Positions 4,997 through 5,872 of a stretch of DNA of 5,872 bases are shown piece by piece. Below the pieces are notes generated by a model. It did no database searches. It worked only from the letters and a program-made list of their open reading frames with translations, and had not been told where the DNA came from. The position numbers and the translations under genes are program-made. The number at the start of each line of letters is the position of its first letter. Within the stretch, counting starts at the first letter, position 1. This DNA comes from Planctomycetaceae bacterium (lineage in GTDB: Bacteria; Planctomycetota; Phycisphaerae; Phycisphaerales; SM1A02): NCBI GenBank assembly GCA_027488415.1, contig JAIYBS010000023.1, forward strand, positions 1 through 5,872, given 5' to 3'.

Positions 4997-5872
4997 ATGG
5001 ACTCGCGCACCGACCGGGAAGACGAAGCGACCGCAGCGCCGTCGGCCCGCGCCGAGGAGCTCTTCCTCGGCGCACTCGAGCACGCCCCCGATGCCCGCGC
5101 CGGATGGATCGCCGCGCAGGACGCCTCGGCGGAGGACCGCGCGGACGCCTTGCGCATGCTCGCCGCGTTCGAGGCATCCGCGGGCCGTGTCGATTCGGCG
5201 ATGGTCGCGCTGCGCGAGGAGCTGCGCGCGGCGATCGACGGCGGAGACTCGAGCGCCGGCAGGTACGTGCTGCTGCACCGTCTCGGCGCCGGCGGGTTCG
5301 GCGAGGTCTATCTCGGCCGGCAGGAACGACCGGTGCGAAGGCTCGTGGCGGTCAAGCTGCTGCGAGATCCGCTTGCGTCCGCCGACTCGCGCCTGCGGTT
5401 CCGCGCCGAGCAGCAGGCGGTCGCGGCGCTCGATCACCCCGGGATCGCCGGCATGCTCGACTCGGGTGAGCTGCCCGACGGTCGGCCGTGGTTCTCGATG
5501 CCGTTCGTCGCCGGCGTGCCGATCACCGACCACGCGCGCACCGAAAGACTCGACCCGCGCGGGTGCGTGCGGCTCGTGGTCCAGGCATGCGACGCGGTGG
5601 AGCACGCGCACCGGCGCGGCGTGATCCACCGCGACCTGAAGCCGTCGAACATCCTCGTCGACGGGCAGGGACGCGCGCCCCGCGTGCGCATCATCGACTT
5701 CGGCGTCGCGAAGCTCGTCGACGAGTCGTTCCGAGGCTCCGCGGCGACGACGTCCGAGGGCGCGATGGTGGGTACGCCCGAGTACATGTCGCCCGAGCAG
5801 GCCGAGTCCGCGCCGCCGGACACGCGCGGCGACGTGTTCTCGCTCGGGGTGGTGCTGCACGAGCTGCTCGCC
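4997..5872 (+). CDS. Hanks-type serine/threonine protein kinase (3' end outside window)
   Basis: Phosphorylates Ser/Thr residues on target proteins using ATP; target unknown. The visible 292 residues comprise an acidic, helical N-terminal region (about 1-85, including ELFLGALEHAPDARAGW) of a kind often seen before such kinases in Planctomycetota. The catalytic domain starts near residue 90. Its motifs are intact: Gly-rich loop GAGGFGEVYLG (97-107), AVK with K120, a probable C-helix Glu at E138, HRDLKPSN (211-218, catalytic D213), DFG (234-236), GTPEYMSPEQ (259-268) and DVFSLGVVLHEL (279-290). An active kinase is therefore expected. The rest of the domain and any C-terminal membrane helix, TPR, WD40 or PASTA region lie beyond the edge, so cytoplasmic or membrane location cannot be decided. 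The ATG at 4997 is the first that includes the whole N-terminal region. It is divergent from the receptor gene, 45 bases away. Confidence 0.93.
   Translation, partial: MDSRTDREDEATAAPSARAEELFLGALEHAPDARAGWIAAQDASAEDRADALRMLAAFEASAGRVDSAMVALREELRAAIDGGDSSAGRYVLLHRLGAGGFGEVYLGRQERPVRRLVAVKLLRDPLASADSRLRFRAEQQAVAALDHPGIAGMLDSGELPDGRPWFSMPFVAGVPITDHARTERLDPRGCVRLVVQACDAVEHAHRRGVIHRDLKPSNILVDGQGRAPRVRIIDFGVAKLVDESFRGSAATTSEGAMVGTPEYMSPEQAESAPPDTRGDVFSLGVVLHELLA

Noticed and set aside
3120..5177. Open frame of 685 codons on the minus strand
   Set aside because: It is out of frame with the receptor and fumC, crosses both, and is almost entirely Arg/Ala/Gly/Pro.
4952..5860. Extension of the receptor reading frame upstream to an ATG at 5860
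   Set aside because: This part is antisense to the kinase, whose catalytic motifs prove that strand is coding. The receptor's own membrane helix begins right after 4951.
1..5872. RNA genes, CRISPR arrays, insertion sequences and attachment sites
   Set aside because: No tRNA-like cloverleaf, rRNA stretch, regular direct repeats, transposase motif or terminal inverted repeats were seen on either strand.

Overview
The window is very GC-rich (about 70% by eye). It holds four protein genes and almost no spacer DNA. Three lie on the minus strand and are read in the order receptor, fumarase, glycoside hydrolase. The fourth, a protein kinase, is divergent on the plus strand. The outer two genes run off the window edges: the hydrolase lacks its C-terminal end and the kinase lacks everything after its catalytic core. 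No RNA gene, CRISPR array, insertion sequence or other mobile element was found. The organism is probably a free-living Gram-negative bacterium. The Hanks-type kinase with a helical N-terminal extension, the secreted GH57-like protein and the scarcity of Shine-Dalgarno sites point towards Planctomycetota (Phycisphaerae-like). That assignment is an inference from gene style, not from a marker gene.

Layout: (1) 1-1661 minus, a secreted glycoside hydrolase family 57-like protein, 553 residues visible. (2) 1662-1785, a 124-base spacer with two inverted repeats, one resembling a terminator for the fumarase, and a possible -10 element for the hydrolase. (3) 1786-3288 minus, a complete class II fumarate hydratase (fumC) with an unusual basic N-terminal tail. 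(4) 3289-3340, a short gap with a GGAG ribosome binding site and a 14-base palindrome. (5) 3341-4951 minus, a complete two-TM methyl-accepting-chemotaxis-type receptor with a Cache-like periplasmic domain and a non-canonical signalling tip. (6) 4952-4996, a 45-base divergent promoter region. (7) 4997 to the edge, plus, a serine/threonine protein kinase with all catalytic motifs present.

The receptor and fumarase are probably co-transcribed (52-base gap, no terminator seen). The receptor and kinase are two signalling proteins started back to back. I see no evidence for a wholly new system. The observations most worth checking are: a shared TANNNT box 6-7 bases before a plausible start codon in three of the four genes, while only the internal operon gene has a Shine-Dalgarno site, which suggests leaderless transcripts; the receptor's altered trimer-contact residues and its pairing with fumarase; and the hydrolase's H-to-E change in the HxHQP motif.
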